This document shows positions 1 through 8,513 of a stretch of 64,000 bases of DNA, in pieces. This DNA is from Castellaniella sp049650445. GTDB taxonomy: Bacteria; Pseudomonadota; Gammaproteobacteria; Burkholderiales; Burkholderiaceae_B. Under the pieces are notes generated by a model. It was not told where the DNA came from and searched no databases. It saw nothing but the letters and a program-made list of their open reading frames with translations. The stretch lies in NCBI RefSeq assembly GCF_049650445.1, contig NZ_JBASAD010000001.1, forward strand, positions 39,012 through 103,011. The letters run 5' to 3'. Each line of letters opens with the position of its first letter. Positions within the stretch are counted from its first letter, which is position 1. A program made the position numbers and the translations under genes.

Positions 1-2
1 TG

Positions 3-971
3 TCAGTTGCCCGATTGCAGGCCGTGCCACATTTCCTGGTCGCGCTCGGCCGTCCAGATCCGCGGATGACGGATGCCGCTGGCCTCGTCCATGGCTCGGA
101 CCACGTCGAAGGGCAGGCAATGCTCGTAGATGAAAACCTGGGCGAACTTCGGGTCCATGGCGCCACGGATGTGCGCCATGGCCTGCTTCAGGTCCATGCC
201 TTGCGCATGCGCCTCGCGGGCAGAGGTGTACAGCGTGGACACGAAGTCGCGCGTATAAGCCAGGCCGGCGGCGACCCGCTCTGGCGTGTCCAGCGAAGGG
301 CCCCGGCCCGGCACCAGTTTTTCGGCCCCCAGGGCGGCCAGCGCATCCAGCGTGGCCGGCCAGTCGGCCAATTGTGCGTCGCCGGTGTAGCAGGCGGCGT
401 CGTATTCGACCAGGTCGCCGGAAAACAGGACTTTTTCGGACGGTACCCAGACCACGGTATCGCCCCGAGTATGGCCTGCGCCGGGATGGAAGATGCGGAC
501 CTCCAGGTCGCGCCCCATCCACAGACTGATGCCGTCCTGGAAGACCAGCGTCGGCCAGGTCAGGCCCGGAATGGACTCGAAGGCCTGGAACAGGCGCGGA
601 AAGCGCTCGTATTCGGACTGCATGTCCTGCGCGCCGCGTTCGACGATCATCTCGTAGGTGCCCTGGCTGGCGATGATTTCCTGCAGGCCCTCGTCGCGAT
701 AGGCCGAGGCGCCCAGCACCCGCACGGCATGATAGTGCGACAGCACGGCGTATTTGATGGGCTTGTCGGTGACCTTGCGGATTTCCGCGATCAGCCGCCG
801 CGCCATCACCGGGGTGGCAAGCGTGTCACAGATCAGGACGGACTCGTCGCCGATGATGACGCCGGTGTTCGGATCGCCTTCGGCGGTATAGGACCAGCAG
901 TGCTCGGACAGTCGGGCGAAAGTGGCCTGCTTTTCCTCCAGATCGGCGACGGATGCGAATTGCTTGCTCAT
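3..971 (-). CDS. Metallo-beta-lactamase-fold protein with degenerate metal site
   Basis: A 322-residue MBL-fold hydrolase-like protein, last gene of the leftward transporter operon. The usual HxHxDH motif reads H79-Y-H81-A-V-R, so the Asp and third His are replaced. A later GAGHTRGD segment and SGD motif are kept, but the final conserved His position (normally PGHG) reads PGRG. Site-1 ligands are therefore largely present while site-2 ligands are lost. I chose the ATG at 971 because an AGAGGAA ribosome-binding site precedes it; a GTG at 995 overlapping the upstream stop is the alternative. A thioesterase or hydrolase role linked to the phenylacetate cluster is inference from position only. 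Confidence 0.75.
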   Translation of the reverse strand: MSKQFASVADLEEKQATFARLSEHCWSYTAEGDPNTGVIIGDESVLICDTLATPVMARRLIAEIRKVTDKPIKYAVLSHYHAVRVLGASAYRDEGLQEIIASQGTYEMIVERGAQDMQSEYERFPRLFQAFESIPGLTWPTLVFQDGISLWMGRDLEVRIFHPGAGHTRGDTVVWVPSEKVLFSGDLVEYDAACYTGDAQLADWPATLDALAALGAEKLVPGRGPSLDTPERVAAGLAYTRDFVSTLYTSAREAHAQGMDLKQAMAHIRGAMDPKFAQVFIYEHCLPFDVVRAMDEASGIRHPRIWTAERDQEMWHGLQSGN

Positions 972-991
972 GACGGATTCCTCTTGGTGTT

Positions 992-2305
992 TCACATGCC
1001 CAGGTACGCAGCGCGCACCTGTTCATTGCGGATCATGTCCTGACCGGTGCCCGACAACACGATATTGCCGGTCTCCAGGACGTAGGCTCGATCGGCGATG
1101 CCCAGCGCAGCGAAGGCATTCTGCTCGACTAACAGAATGGTAATACCCTGGGCCTTGAGCGTACGGATGACATTGAATACTTCCTCGACCAGCAGGGGCG
1201 CGAGACCCATGGACGGCTCGTCGAGCAGCAACAGGCGCGGCCGCCCCATCAGGGCCCGGCTGATGGCCAGCATCTGCTGCTGTCCCCCGGACAGTGTCCC
1301 GGCGGGCAGACGGCGCTTTTCGCGCAGGACGGGGAACATCCCATAGACACGTTCCAGATCTTCGTCCACCTGGCCAGCGGGCCGCAGGTAGGCCCCCAGG
1401 CGCAGGTTGTCCTCGATCGACAGAGGGCCGAAGACCTGACGGCCCTCTGGGCTGTGGCAGATGCCGGCCTTCACCCGCCGATCCGCCCGCACTCGGGACA
1501 GATCCCGACCCGCGAAGCGGATCTGTCCGGCGCTCATGGGCTGAATGCCGGACAGTGTGCGCAGAAAGGTGGTCTTGCCCGCCCCGTTGGCACCAACCAG
1601 GGCCACCAGCTCGCCCTTGAAGACTTCCAGGCTGATGCCCTTGAGCGCCTGGATGCGTCCGTAACAGGACTCGAGATCCCGGACTTCGAGCAGCGGTTCG
1701 CGCGCGGCTGCAGCCAGATGGCTGAAAGCCCCCGCCTGACTGCCCCCCAGGCCGATCGTCTCCGGGGCGAGCGACACGATGCGGTGATAGAGTTCGCGAT
1801 ATTCCGCGCGAGCCTGGTCGCCGAACAGAGGATCGCGGTGATCGGAGAACGCCGCCGTGATCCCGGCCCAGTCCTCGGGCAGGAGGACTTCACGAGCCAA
1901 TGCAAAGGCGTCCTTTTCCTCGATCCGGATGTGTTGCTTCAACTGATCCGCGTATTGGCGCAGACCGTCGATGAACGCGGGTTGTTCCGCCAGCAGGTTC
2001 CCGCGCCCCAGAAAGCTGCGCAGTGTCTGCAGGCTGTCAGGCCCCTGACGGTGCTGCGCCTCCAGGGCGTCCAGGATGGGGGCGGCGGCCTCTGGAGCGC
2101 GCCGCCGCATGGCCAGGAACAGATATTGATCCTCTTTGGCATGGTGGCAGCCATCCATGAATTCCTGGATGTAGTGGAACAAAGCGTGGAAGAAACCTTC
2201 CTCGACTGGTTCGCCCGCCTGCAATTCGCCGGCCACCCAGTCCATGGTGGTGGCAATGCGCCAGAGATTGCGGTGTTCTTCCTGAATGATGTCCAATGCG
2301 TGCAT
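992..2305 (-). CDS. Hemerythrin-LivF fusion: ABC transporter ATPase with N-terminal HHE domain
   Basis: A 437-residue two-domain protein. Residues 1-180 look like a hemerythrin/HHE cation-binding domain with likely ligands H11, H44 or H54/H55, E58, H85, H125 and E129/E130. Residues 203-437 are a complete LivF-type ATPase: Walker A GANGAGKTT at 238-246, signature LSGGQQQ, Walker B LLLLDEPSMGL and the LivF-type LVEQN switch. LivF proteins are normally about 235 residues, so the N-terminal half is an addition. It lies 11 bp after livG in a livHMG-F operon. An iron- or oxygen-sensing input into transport is inference; no frameshift or stop separates the halves. Confidence 0.88.
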   Translation of the reverse strand: MHALDIIQEEHRNLWRIATTMDWVAGELQAGEPVEEGFFHALFHYIQEFMDGCHHAKEDQYLFLAMRRRAPEAAAPILDALEAQHRQGPDSLQTLRSFLGRGNLLAEQPAFIDGLRQYADQLKQHIRIEEKDAFALAREVLLPEDWAGITAAFSDHRDPLFGDQARAEYRELYHRIVSLAPETIGLGGSQAGAFSHLAAAAREPLLEVRDLESCYGRIQALKGISLEVFKGELVALVGANGAGKTTFLRTLSGIQPMSAGQIRFAGRDLSRVRADRRVKAGICHSPEGRQVFGPLSIEDNLRLGAYLRPAGQVDEDLERVYGMFPVLREKRRLPAGTLSGGQQQMLAISRALMGRPRLLLLDEPSMGLAPLLVEEVFNVIRTLKAQGITILLVEQNAFAALGIADRAYVLETGNIVLSGTGQDMIRNEQVRAAYLGM

Positions 2306-2316
2306 GATGTCCCCGA

Positions 2317-3078
2317 TCAGGCGTGGCCGCCCAGGTAGGCCGCGATCACGTCCGGGTTGCTGCGGACCTCTTCCCCCGAGCCTTCGGCCAGGCGCTTGCC
2401 ATAGTCCAGTACCAGAATCCGGTCCGACAGGTTCATGACCATCTTCATGTCGTGTTCGACCAGGACGACGGTCACGCCGGTCTCGGCGATCCGGCGCACC
2501 AGGATGTCGACCTCCTGGGTTTCCTTGGGATTGAGTCCTGCGGCTGGTTCGTCCAGGAACAGCAGGCGCGGTTTCATGGCCAGCGCCCGGGCGATCTCCA
2601 GACGCTTGAGCGCCCCATAGGGCATGCTGTCGGCGCGCGATCGCACATAGGATTCCAGGCCGACGAATGCCATCAGGTCGGCGGCCTCTTCGCGCAGCGC
2701 CTGGTCGCGACGCCGCAGACCAGGGGTGCGCAGCAGCGCCTTGAACAGGCTGCCGTCCAGGTGCAGATGAGCCCCGACCATGACGTTTTCCAAGGCGCTC
2801 ATGTTCATCCAGATCTGCAGATTCTGGAAAGTGCGCGCCATGCCCCGGCTGGCCAGTTCATAGGGCGTGCGACCCTGGATTTCCTGGCCGTCCAGGCGGA
2901 CGACGCCCGATGTGGGCCGATAGACCCCGGTGATCAGATTGAACAGGGTCGTCTTGCCGGCACCGTTGGGGCCGATCACGGAATACACCACCCCCGCGTC
3001 CACGGAAAAACTGACGTCCTGAACAGCACGGACGTTACCGAACTGGATGGACAGACGATCGACTTCGAGCAGGGTCAT
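2317..3078 (-). CDS. livG: Branched-chain/aromatic acid ABC transporter ATPase LivG
   Basis: A 253-residue LivG-type nucleotide-binding subunit with Walker A GPNGAGKTT near residue 36 and Walker B LLFLDEPAAGLN. The signature motif is degenerate, reading PYGALKRLEIARAL where LSxGxxRRLEIARAL is usual. It follows livM by 4 bp and precedes the hemerythrin-LivF gene. The operon flanks paaX, and a free binding protein lies at the end of the paa operon, so phenylacetate or a related aromatic acid is the probable cargo (inference). Confidence 0.88.
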   Translation of the reverse strand: MTLLEVDRLSIQFGNVRAVQDVSFSVDAGVVYSVIGPNGAGKTTLFNLITGVYRPTSGVVRLDGQEIQGRTPYELASRGMARTFQNLQIWMNMSALENVMVGAHLHLDGSLFKALLRTPGLRRRDQALREEAADLMAFVGLESYVRSRADSMPYGALKRLEIARALAMKPRLLFLDEPAAGLNPKETQEVDILVRRIAETGVTVVLVEHDMKMVMNLSDRILVLDYGKRLAEGSGEEVRSNPDVIAAYLGGHA

Positions 3079-3082
3079 GATG

Positions 3083-4015
3083 TCAGTCTCCCAGGCGCAG
3101 GCGAGCCGCCAGCGTCGGCACCAGGCCGCGCGGCAGGAAAATCATGAACAGCATCAGGATCGCGCCGAAGACCACGATTTCCCAACCCTCGAACGTCGCC
3201 AGTGCCTGCGGCAACGCCGTCAGCAGGACGGCCCCCAGCACCGAGCCAAAGACCGACGCCATGCCGCCCACCACGACCATGGTGACCAGTTCGATCGAAT
3301 GGAAGAAATTGGCGACCTCGGGCGTCACGAAACCGACGTAATGCGCCAGGACGCTGCCCATGATGCTGGCCACGACGGCCGACAGCACGAACACGACCGT
3401 CTTGTAGCGCGGCACGTCCACCCCCACGACCTGAGAAGCGATCTCGGAGCCGTGCAAGCCTCGCAGGGCACGGCCGAAGGGGGAGTCGATCAGGTTCAGC
3501 GCACCCCAGACGCTCAGCAACAGCAGCACCGCCACGACCCAGTACCATTGGGTATCACGCATCAGTTCGTAGCCGAACAGTTCCATGGACGGCACCGGCA
3601 TGCCGTCCGGACCGCCGGTCCAGGCGGACTCGTTGCGGATCACGATGTTGATGATGATGCCCAGGCCCAGCGTCGCCATGGCCAGGTAGTGCCCCTTGAG
3701 GCGCAGGATCGGCCGTGCAACCAGCAGCGCCAGCAGCCCGGTACCCACGGCCCCGGCCACCAGGGCCAGCAGCGGATGCCAGCCAAAATGGCTGGGCAGC
3801 ACCGCCGAAGCATAGGCCCCCAGGCCCACGAAGCCGGCATGGCCCAGGCTGATCTGGCCGGCGTAGCCGATCAGCAGGTTCAGGCTGAGGACGATCACGG
3901 CATTGATGCACATGCGGATGATGATGTCCAGGTAGTAGCTGTTAGGCACCACAAAGGGCGCTGCGATCAAGGCCAGGGCCAGGATGGCCAGACCGATGAA
4001 GGAACGTCCGCGCAT
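3083..4015 (-). CDS. livM: ABC transporter inner-membrane permease LivM
   Basis: About 310 residues, strongly hydrophobic with multiple transmembrane segments and the LivM-type stretch NLLIGYAGQISLGHAGFVG near the N-terminus. It ends with the family-typical FLPRGLVP followed by a basic tail. It overlaps the end of livH. Either the GTG at 4021 (overlapping the livH stop) or the ATG at 4015 may start it; neither has a strong ribosome-binding site, and I give the ATG. Partner of LivH in the membrane channel. Confidence 0.85.
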   Translation of the reverse strand: MRGRSFIGLAILALALIAAPFVVPNSYYLDIIIRMCINAVIVLSLNLLIGYAGQISLGHAGFVGLGAYASAVLPSHFGWHPLLALVAGAVGTGLLALLVARPILRLKGHYLAMATLGLGIIINIVIRNESAWTGGPDGMPVPSMELFGYELMRDTQWYWVVAVLLLLSVWGALNLIDSPFGRALRGLHGSEIASQVVGVDVPRYKTVVFVLSAVVASIMGSVLAHYVGFVTPEVANFFHSIELVTMVVVGGMASVFGSVLGAVLLTALPQALATFEGWEIVVFGAILMLFMIFLPRGLVPTLAARLRLGD

Positions 4016-4017
4016 GA

Positions 4018-4893
4018 TCACACCCGCTCTGTGGAAAGACCGCCGAACAGGCCGCGCGGCATGAAGAACAGAATCAGCAGAATCAGGACGAAGGGAATGG
4101 CGTCCTTATAGGCCGACGAGATATAGCCCGCGCCCATGGCCTCGAGCACACCGACCAGCAGACCGCCCACCACCGCGCCCAGGCCGCTGCCCAGGCCGCC
4201 CACCACCGCCGCCACGAAGCCCTTCAGGCCCAGCATGATCCCCACGTCGTAGGACGTCAGCGTGATCGGCGTGATCAGGATGCCGCCCAGCGCGCCGAGC
4301 GCGGCCGCCAGGGCGAAACTCATGAGCAGGACCCAGCCGGTGCTTACGCCCACCAACTGCGCGGCGACCCGGTTGTAGGCCGTGGCCAGCATGGCCTTGC
4401 CCGACATCGTGCGGCTGAAGAAATACCAGAGCAGCGCCACCACCACGGCCGTCACCCCGAACACCCAGAAGCTCTGGGGCAACAAGGTCGCGCCCATGAC
4501 CGACAGGGGCGCATGATCGGAAAACGGCGGCAGGCTATGAGCCCCCTTGCCCAGCCAGACCTGGATCAGGCCGCGCAGCACCAGCGAGGCGCCGATGGTG
4601 ATGATGATCAGCGTGACCGTGTCGGCGTTCTTGACCGGTTCGATGGCGCACTTTTCGAGCAGCACGCCGACCAGGGCCGGCAGCAGCACGGCCAGCGCAA
4701 AGGCGGGCGCCCAATGCAGGCCCGCCTGGGTGAAGAACACCGCCAGCATGCCGCCCAGCATGATGAATTCGCCCTGGGCGAAATTGATCACGTGACTGGC
4801 GTTATAGATCAGGTTGAAGCCCAGGGCGGCCAAGGCATAGGTAGCCCCGACGGTCAACCCCGAAAACAGGAACTGCAAGAATTCCGCATGCAC
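4018..4893 (-). CDS. livH: ABC transporter inner-membrane permease LivH
   Basis: A 291-residue LivH-type permease, first gene of the leftward livHMG-F operon. It shows the family pattern LxxGATYALAALGFNLIYN followed by NFAQGEFIMLGG, and ends MPRGLFGG. The start is a GTG with a GAGGAG ribosome-binding site 8 bases upstream. Most transport operons of this kind carry a binding protein first; here none is present, and the likely partner is the solute-binding protein at 15940-17085. Confidence 0.87.
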   Translation of the reverse strand: MHAEFLQFLFSGLTVGATYALAALGFNLIYNASHVINFAQGEFIMLGGMLAVFFTQAGLHWAPAFALAVLLPALVGVLLEKCAIEPVKNADTVTLIIITIGASLVLRGLIQVWLGKGAHSLPPFSDHAPLSVMGATLLPQSFWVFGVTAVVVALLWYFFSRTMSGKAMLATAYNRVAAQLVGVSTGWVLLMSFALAAALGALGGILITPITLTSYDVGIMLGLKGFVAAVVGGLGSGLGAVVGGLLVGVLEAMGAGYISSAYKDAIPFVLILLILFFMPRGLFGGLSTERV

Positions 4894-5232
4894 GGCATGT
4901 CTCCTCGCCCGGATTCGGTGCCATTCCGCCCGAGGTGGGAGATGTCCGATCCAGATGTATTACAAATCCATTTTTTAAACATAGGATTTGGTATCAGAGA
5001 AAACATAGAGGACTTGAGCCGAATGAGCAAGTCTATCTGATGTGTAACCCACAGTCATTGGGGAAAACCATCAATACAAACCAAAGTTCAACTCATCCAT
5101 TCATCAGATCAACCTCTGGATCAAGGCATATCTGAACAATACGTAAATCAGTTTTTTTAATTTAATTATGTATCATTAAAGCCTGAAACAGGATGCCCGA
5201 GCCCGCACGGGCTCAGGATGCATCGAAAAGAA
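4894..5232. promoter_or_regulatory. AT-rich intergenic region upstream of livH operon
   Basis: A 339-bp non-coding stretch between the 3' end of paaX and livH. It is conspicuously AT-rich compared with flanking genes, especially 4955-5180, as expected for the promoter region of the leftward transport operon. I could not assign a convincing -35/-10 pair. Near the paaX end, GAGCCCG at 5199-5205 and CGGGCTC at 5208-5214 form a short perfect hairpin without a clear T tract. Confidence 0.5.
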
Positions 5233-6189
5233 TCAGAGCGAGATCGAGACCAGCGGATCGTCGGAGGGGAAACGCTCGAAACCATCTTCCAGGCGCACGG
5301 GCATGGTGCCGTCGGCCAGCCGCATGTGGGCATCCAGATGCCACTCGGAGGGTTCGGCCAGGCGGCGGTACAGCTCGCGGCACACCATGCGCGCGGACTG
5401 TCCGGGCCAATCCGCCGGCAGCAGGACTTCCGGCAGTTCCGGGTCGCGCAGCAACAGGCGGCGGTAATCGTGAATCATCAGTACCCGCGCCAGAAAGGCC
5501 TCTTCGGGCTCCAGGCGGACCCGGCGGTCGCGCCGCAGTTCCGCCAGGATCGGCAGATAGTCGGCCACGAAAGCAGTATAGGATTCAGCCAGGCGTTCCA
5601 GGTTCCAGGCCCGGGCCACGAGATCGGCGTCGGATGCAGTCAGGGCGATGCGCGCATCGGCCGCCAGCAGAGGCAGCAGATTGCCCAGCATGTCGCCCAG
5701 CCCATCGGCCTCCAGGGTATCGTGCACGGCCTCCAGGTGGGTCGAGGGGTGCACGAAGCAATCACTGCCCAGGCTGCCGAAGCCCTGCCACAACAAGGCC
5801 TGGCGCAGGCGGTCCCGCTGCCGGGCATCCAGGTCGCCGACGACCAGAATCAGGCGCCAGCGGCGGTCCCAGATCGGCGCATGGGACGAATAGATGTGGC
5901 GCGAGGCTTCTTCGAAACGCAGGCGCCCGGAATCGGTCAGCACGTATTCCGCCCGGCGCCCGTGCGTGTCGGCCCGCAGCCATTTTTCCTTGCCCAGGCG
6001 AAATACCGAGGTCCGCACCAGGCGTTCGTTCAGGCCCAGCGGTTCGAGCAGATGGATCAGGCTGCCCAGCCAGATCCGCCCGCCCCGCGGCAGCACCGCG
6101 TCACCGAAAACCGACATGATCAGCGAACCCGCGCGAACCCGCTGCTGTTGGCGGAAACTGTCGATGCGATGCTGGATGGCGGGGATCAA
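5233..6189 (-). CDS. paaX: PaaX-family transcriptional repressor of phenylacetate catabolism
   Basis: A 318-residue protein matching PaaX. The N-terminal winged-helix region contains GDAVLPRGGRIWLGSLIHLL and ERLVRTSVFRLGKEKWL, with the characteristic RTSVFRL recognition segment. PaaX-family repressors respond to phenylacetyl-CoA. The only good start is a TTG at 6187-6189, directly beside a 161-bp inverted-repeat element whose end supplies the AGAGG ribosome-binding site. Homology to PaaX begins upstream of the first internal ATG (residue 25), so the TTG is preferred. Confidence 0.9.
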   Translation of the reverse strand: MIPAIQHRIDSFRQQQRVRAGSLIMSVFGDAVLPRGGRIWLGSLIHLLEPLGLNERLVRTSVFRLGKEKWLRADTHGRRAEYVLTDSGRLRFEEASRHIYSSHAPIWDRRWRLILVVGDLDARQRDRLRQALLWQGFGSLGSDCFVHPSTHLEAVHDTLEADGLGDMLGNLLPLLAADARIALTASDADLVARAWNLERLAESYTAFVADYLPILAELRRDRRVRLEPEEAFLARVLMIHDYRRLLLRDPELPEVLLPADWPGQSARMVCRELYRRLAEPSEWHLDAHMRLADGTMPVRLEDGFERFPSDDPLVSISL

Positions 6190-6190
6190 A

Positions 6191-6351
6191 GGAGCCTCTG
6201 AACAAGTCGAGCGGAAAGCGGACGCTGCGGATCGGGATGGGATGCAAGGCGCGAACCGCAGCGATAGCCGTAGCTATCGCGAGGATGAGCAACGCAGCAG
6301 ACCGCCCGAGTCCGCAGATGTACGCGACGTGAGGACTTGTTCAGAGGTTCC
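6191..6351. repeat. 161-bp inverted-repeat element (MITE/REP-like) abutting paaX
   Basis: The ends are imperfect inverted repeats: 6191-6209 and 6333-6351 match at 17 of 19 positions (core CCTCTGAACAAGTC). In the middle, GCGATAGC (6261-6268) and GCTATCGC (6273-6280) form a perfect 8-bp hairpin with a 4-nt loop. No plausible gene is inside. A short match to one end (GGAGCCTCTGAAC) recurs near 32749, suggesting a dispersed family. The element fills nearly the whole gap between paaX and the reductase gene. Confidence 0.65.
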
Positions 6352-6375
6352 AATGGTCAGAACATGGAGGTCAGG

Positions 6376-7407
6376 TTAGCGGCCCTCGGAGCGGGCGTTC
6401 TGGATGGCGAAGAACCCTTCCTTGTGGATGAGTTCGTCCTTTGCGCCCAGGGCCTTGACCGCCGCGACACAGGCGTCCACGAATTCGGGACTGCCCGCGA
6501 TGAAAATACTATGCGCGGACAGATCAGGGTACAAACCGGGCAGGATCGTGTCGATGCGGCCTGCCAGATAGCCTTCCTGCTGTTCGCGCGTGAGGGTTAT
6601 TTTATAGTCGAAATTACGATGCTTGGTGCGCCACCACGCCATCATGCCCTGGCCATAGACGTCGGCCACGGTGCGCGCCGAGAAGATCAGGTCGACTTTC
6701 TTGCGGTAACCCCGCCGCAGCGCGGCCTCGGCCAGATCCATGATCGGCGCCAACCCCGTGCCCGCCGCCAGGCAAAGCACAGGGGTTTCCGCGGACGGAT
6801 CGCCGATGAAGGTGCCGTAGGCGCCATTGATTTTGACGCTGTCGCCGATCCGCAACACATCATGGATCCAGGCGCTGGTGACACCGTCATCGGCGCGCGC
6901 GACCTGCAAGATGATTTCGCCATCGGGCCGGGGCGCATTGGCGATCGAATACGCCCGCAGGGGAATGCCGGCACGATCGTCACCGATGGTGACGTACTGG
7001 CCCGGCCAGTAGCGGATCGGCTGGCCCACCGGGCGCAGGCGGATTTCCAGGGTGCGATTGGCCACCTCGCGGCGATCGATCAGGACGAACAGCGCGTTTT
7101 CGCGGGGCGGGAACAGTTTGGGGCGCGCGTCGGCCGTGCCCCATTCGATGACCATCTCGTCGGAAATCGGCTTGGCCATGCACATCAGGCCGATGCCCTG
7201 GCGGCGCTCTTCGGCAGTGAGCGCCATGTCGAGCACCATGCCCTGGTCGTACTGGCCTTCCAGCACCTTGACCTTGCATTCGCCACAGGCGCCGGCCCGG
7301 CAGTTGTTGGGCAGCGCGTAGCCGGCCTTTTCCAGGGCCATCAGAACGGTGTCGCTGCCCTTGCATTCGACGGTCTTGCCGGAAGGTTGGATGATGATGC
7401 GTGACAT
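6376..7407 (-). CDS. NAD(P)H reductase with N-terminal 2Fe-2S ferredoxin domain
   Basis: A 343-residue oxygenase reductase. Residues 1-90 are a plant-type ferredoxin with cluster cysteines C36, C41, C44 and C76. The rest is an FAD/NAD-binding reductase with RAYSIAN (flavin site) and LAAGTGLAPIMD (nucleotide site). The ferredoxin-first order is that of BenC/DmpP-type reductases and the reverse of PaaE, whose ferredoxin is C-terminal. It lies 80 bp after the di-iron oxygenase gene and is almost surely its electron donor (inference from pairing). Confidence 0.88.
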   Translation of the reverse strand: MSRIIIQPSGKTVECKGSDTVLMALEKAGYALPNNCRAGACGECKVKVLEGQYDQGMVLDMALTAEERRQGIGLMCMAKPISDEMVIEWGTADARPKLFPPRENALFVLIDRREVANRTLEIRLRPVGQPIRYWPGQYVTIGDDRAGIPLRAYSIANAPRPDGEIILQVARADDGVTSAWIHDVLRIGDSVKINGAYGTFIGDPSAETPVLCLAAGTGLAPIMDLAEAALRRGYRKKVDLIFSARTVADVYGQGMMAWWRTKHRNFDYKITLTREQQEGYLAGRIDTILPGLYPDLSAHSIFIAGSPEFVDACVAAVKALGAKDELIHKEGFFAIQNARSEGR

Positions 7408-7487
7408 GAGTATTTCCGTTTCTTTTGTCTATCAAGGCAACGGCACCAGCCGCGCAAACGCGACCGGTGCCGGGTGCTGCCGTCCGG

Positions 7488-8513
7488 TCAGAACACCGGG
7501 ATGATGTCGTCCATCTCGACGTCGGAGATTTCCTGGCCGGTGATCCCGACTTCGGGGATGGCCGGGAACGGGATGTTGTAGTGATCCAGAACCCCCTTCA
7601 GGTTGATGATGGCCTGGCGCCAGTTTTCACGCTTGGCGTCGACGGTGGGGATGCCGAAACCGGCGTCACGCGCAATGGCCTCGGCCTCGCGCTGCGTGGC
7701 GATGAAGTCTGCAGGCAAGTCCCAGAAGTCGGCGGGCGGTTCGTACAACACGGCCGACAGGAACAGGTAGCCGGCGCGGATCTGCTTGGTGACGACGGCC
7801 TTGTGCTCATCGCTGAGGCCCGGGTAGTCGCGTTCCATCACCGCCATACAGATCGCCATGTGGCGGCCTTCGTCGCGGCCGATGTTCTTGAAGGCTTCCT
7901 TGAAAACCGGCTCACGCGAATTTTCGTACATCTGCTTGAAGATGGTGGCTGCAGCGATTTCCCCCATCAGGAAGGAGCTGAACAGCACCGCCAGATCATA
8001 CTTGGGCACGGCGGTCTTGTAGCCGGTCCAGTAGCGCGCGCCGTTGAAATACAGCCACTTGGCGTTTTTCTGCAGACGGCGGCCGATGTCGGTCTTGGGT
8101 TCGTAGGTGATGGGATCAGGATGGCCGAGCAGCTTGGTGATCGCCAGGCCGCACATGATCTCGTGGTTCTGTTCATCGCTGGTGACGGAGAAGAAGCACT
8201 TGCGGACCGGGTCTTCTTCGTGGACCTCGTAGGTCTTGATCAGGGCCTCGGCGAACACCGGGGGCGCGGAGGCATCGAACACCGACAGCAGCGTCCACCA
8301 GTAGGCGATGCATTCGCGTTCTTCCCAGGAATAACTCTCGACGTCGAACGTGTCCCAGGGCAGTTCTTCGGGCTTCCAGTACTCGCGCAGCGAAGCTTCC
8401 CAGACTTCCTGCAGTTTTTCTGTCTTGCGGTGCCAGGACAGGGGATAGATGTTGGGTTGTTCAATTTCCGGCGGAAATTCCATCTTGTCGGCAAAGCGTT
8501 CCTTGCTGGACAT
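7488..8513 (-). CDS. Ferritin-like di-iron oxygenase, possible aryl-CoA oxygenase
   Basis: A 341-residue helical protein with a full set of carboxylate-bridged di-iron ligands: E89, E114-x-x-H117, E185 and E215-x-x-H218. It resembles R2-like/AurF-like oxygenases and matches neither PaaA nor BoxB from memory. The gene is divergent from paaN across a 364-bp promoter region and is followed by a ferredoxin reductase. Since paaABCDE are missing here, it may perform the ring oxidation of phenylacetyl-CoA; that is inference. AGGAG lies 8 bases before the ATG. Confidence 0.8.
   Translation of the reverse strand: MSSKERFADKMEFPPEIEQPNIYPLSWHRKTEKLQEVWEASLREYWKPEELPWDTFDVESYSWEERECIAYWWTLLSVFDASAPPVFAEALIKTYEVHEEDPVRKCFFSVTSDEQNHEIMCGLAITKLLGHPDPITYEPKTDIGRRLQKNAKWLYFNGARYWTGYKTAVPKYDLAVLFSSFLMGEIAAATIFKQMYENSREPVFKEAFKNIGRDEGRHMAICMAVMERDYPGLSDEHKAVVTKQIRAGYLFLSAVLYEPPADFWDLPADFIATQREAEAIARDAGFGIPTVDAKRENWRQAIINLKGVLDHYNIPFPAIPEVGITGQEISDVEMDDIIPVF

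Noticed and set aside
15..1043. Long open frame on the plus strand opposite the MBL-fold gene
   Set aside because: It is a high-GC antisense shadow; composition is His/Arg/Gly-rich without domains, while the minus frame encodes a recognisable protein.
5199..5214. Rho-independent terminator after paaX
   Set aside because: The stem is perfect but short, has a 2-nt loop and no T tract, so I mention it only as a hairpin.
7488..8513. Assignment of the di-iron protein as PaaA or BoxB
   Set aside because: The sequence around its iron ligands and its length differ from both as I remember them, and no PaaB/C/D partner genes are present.
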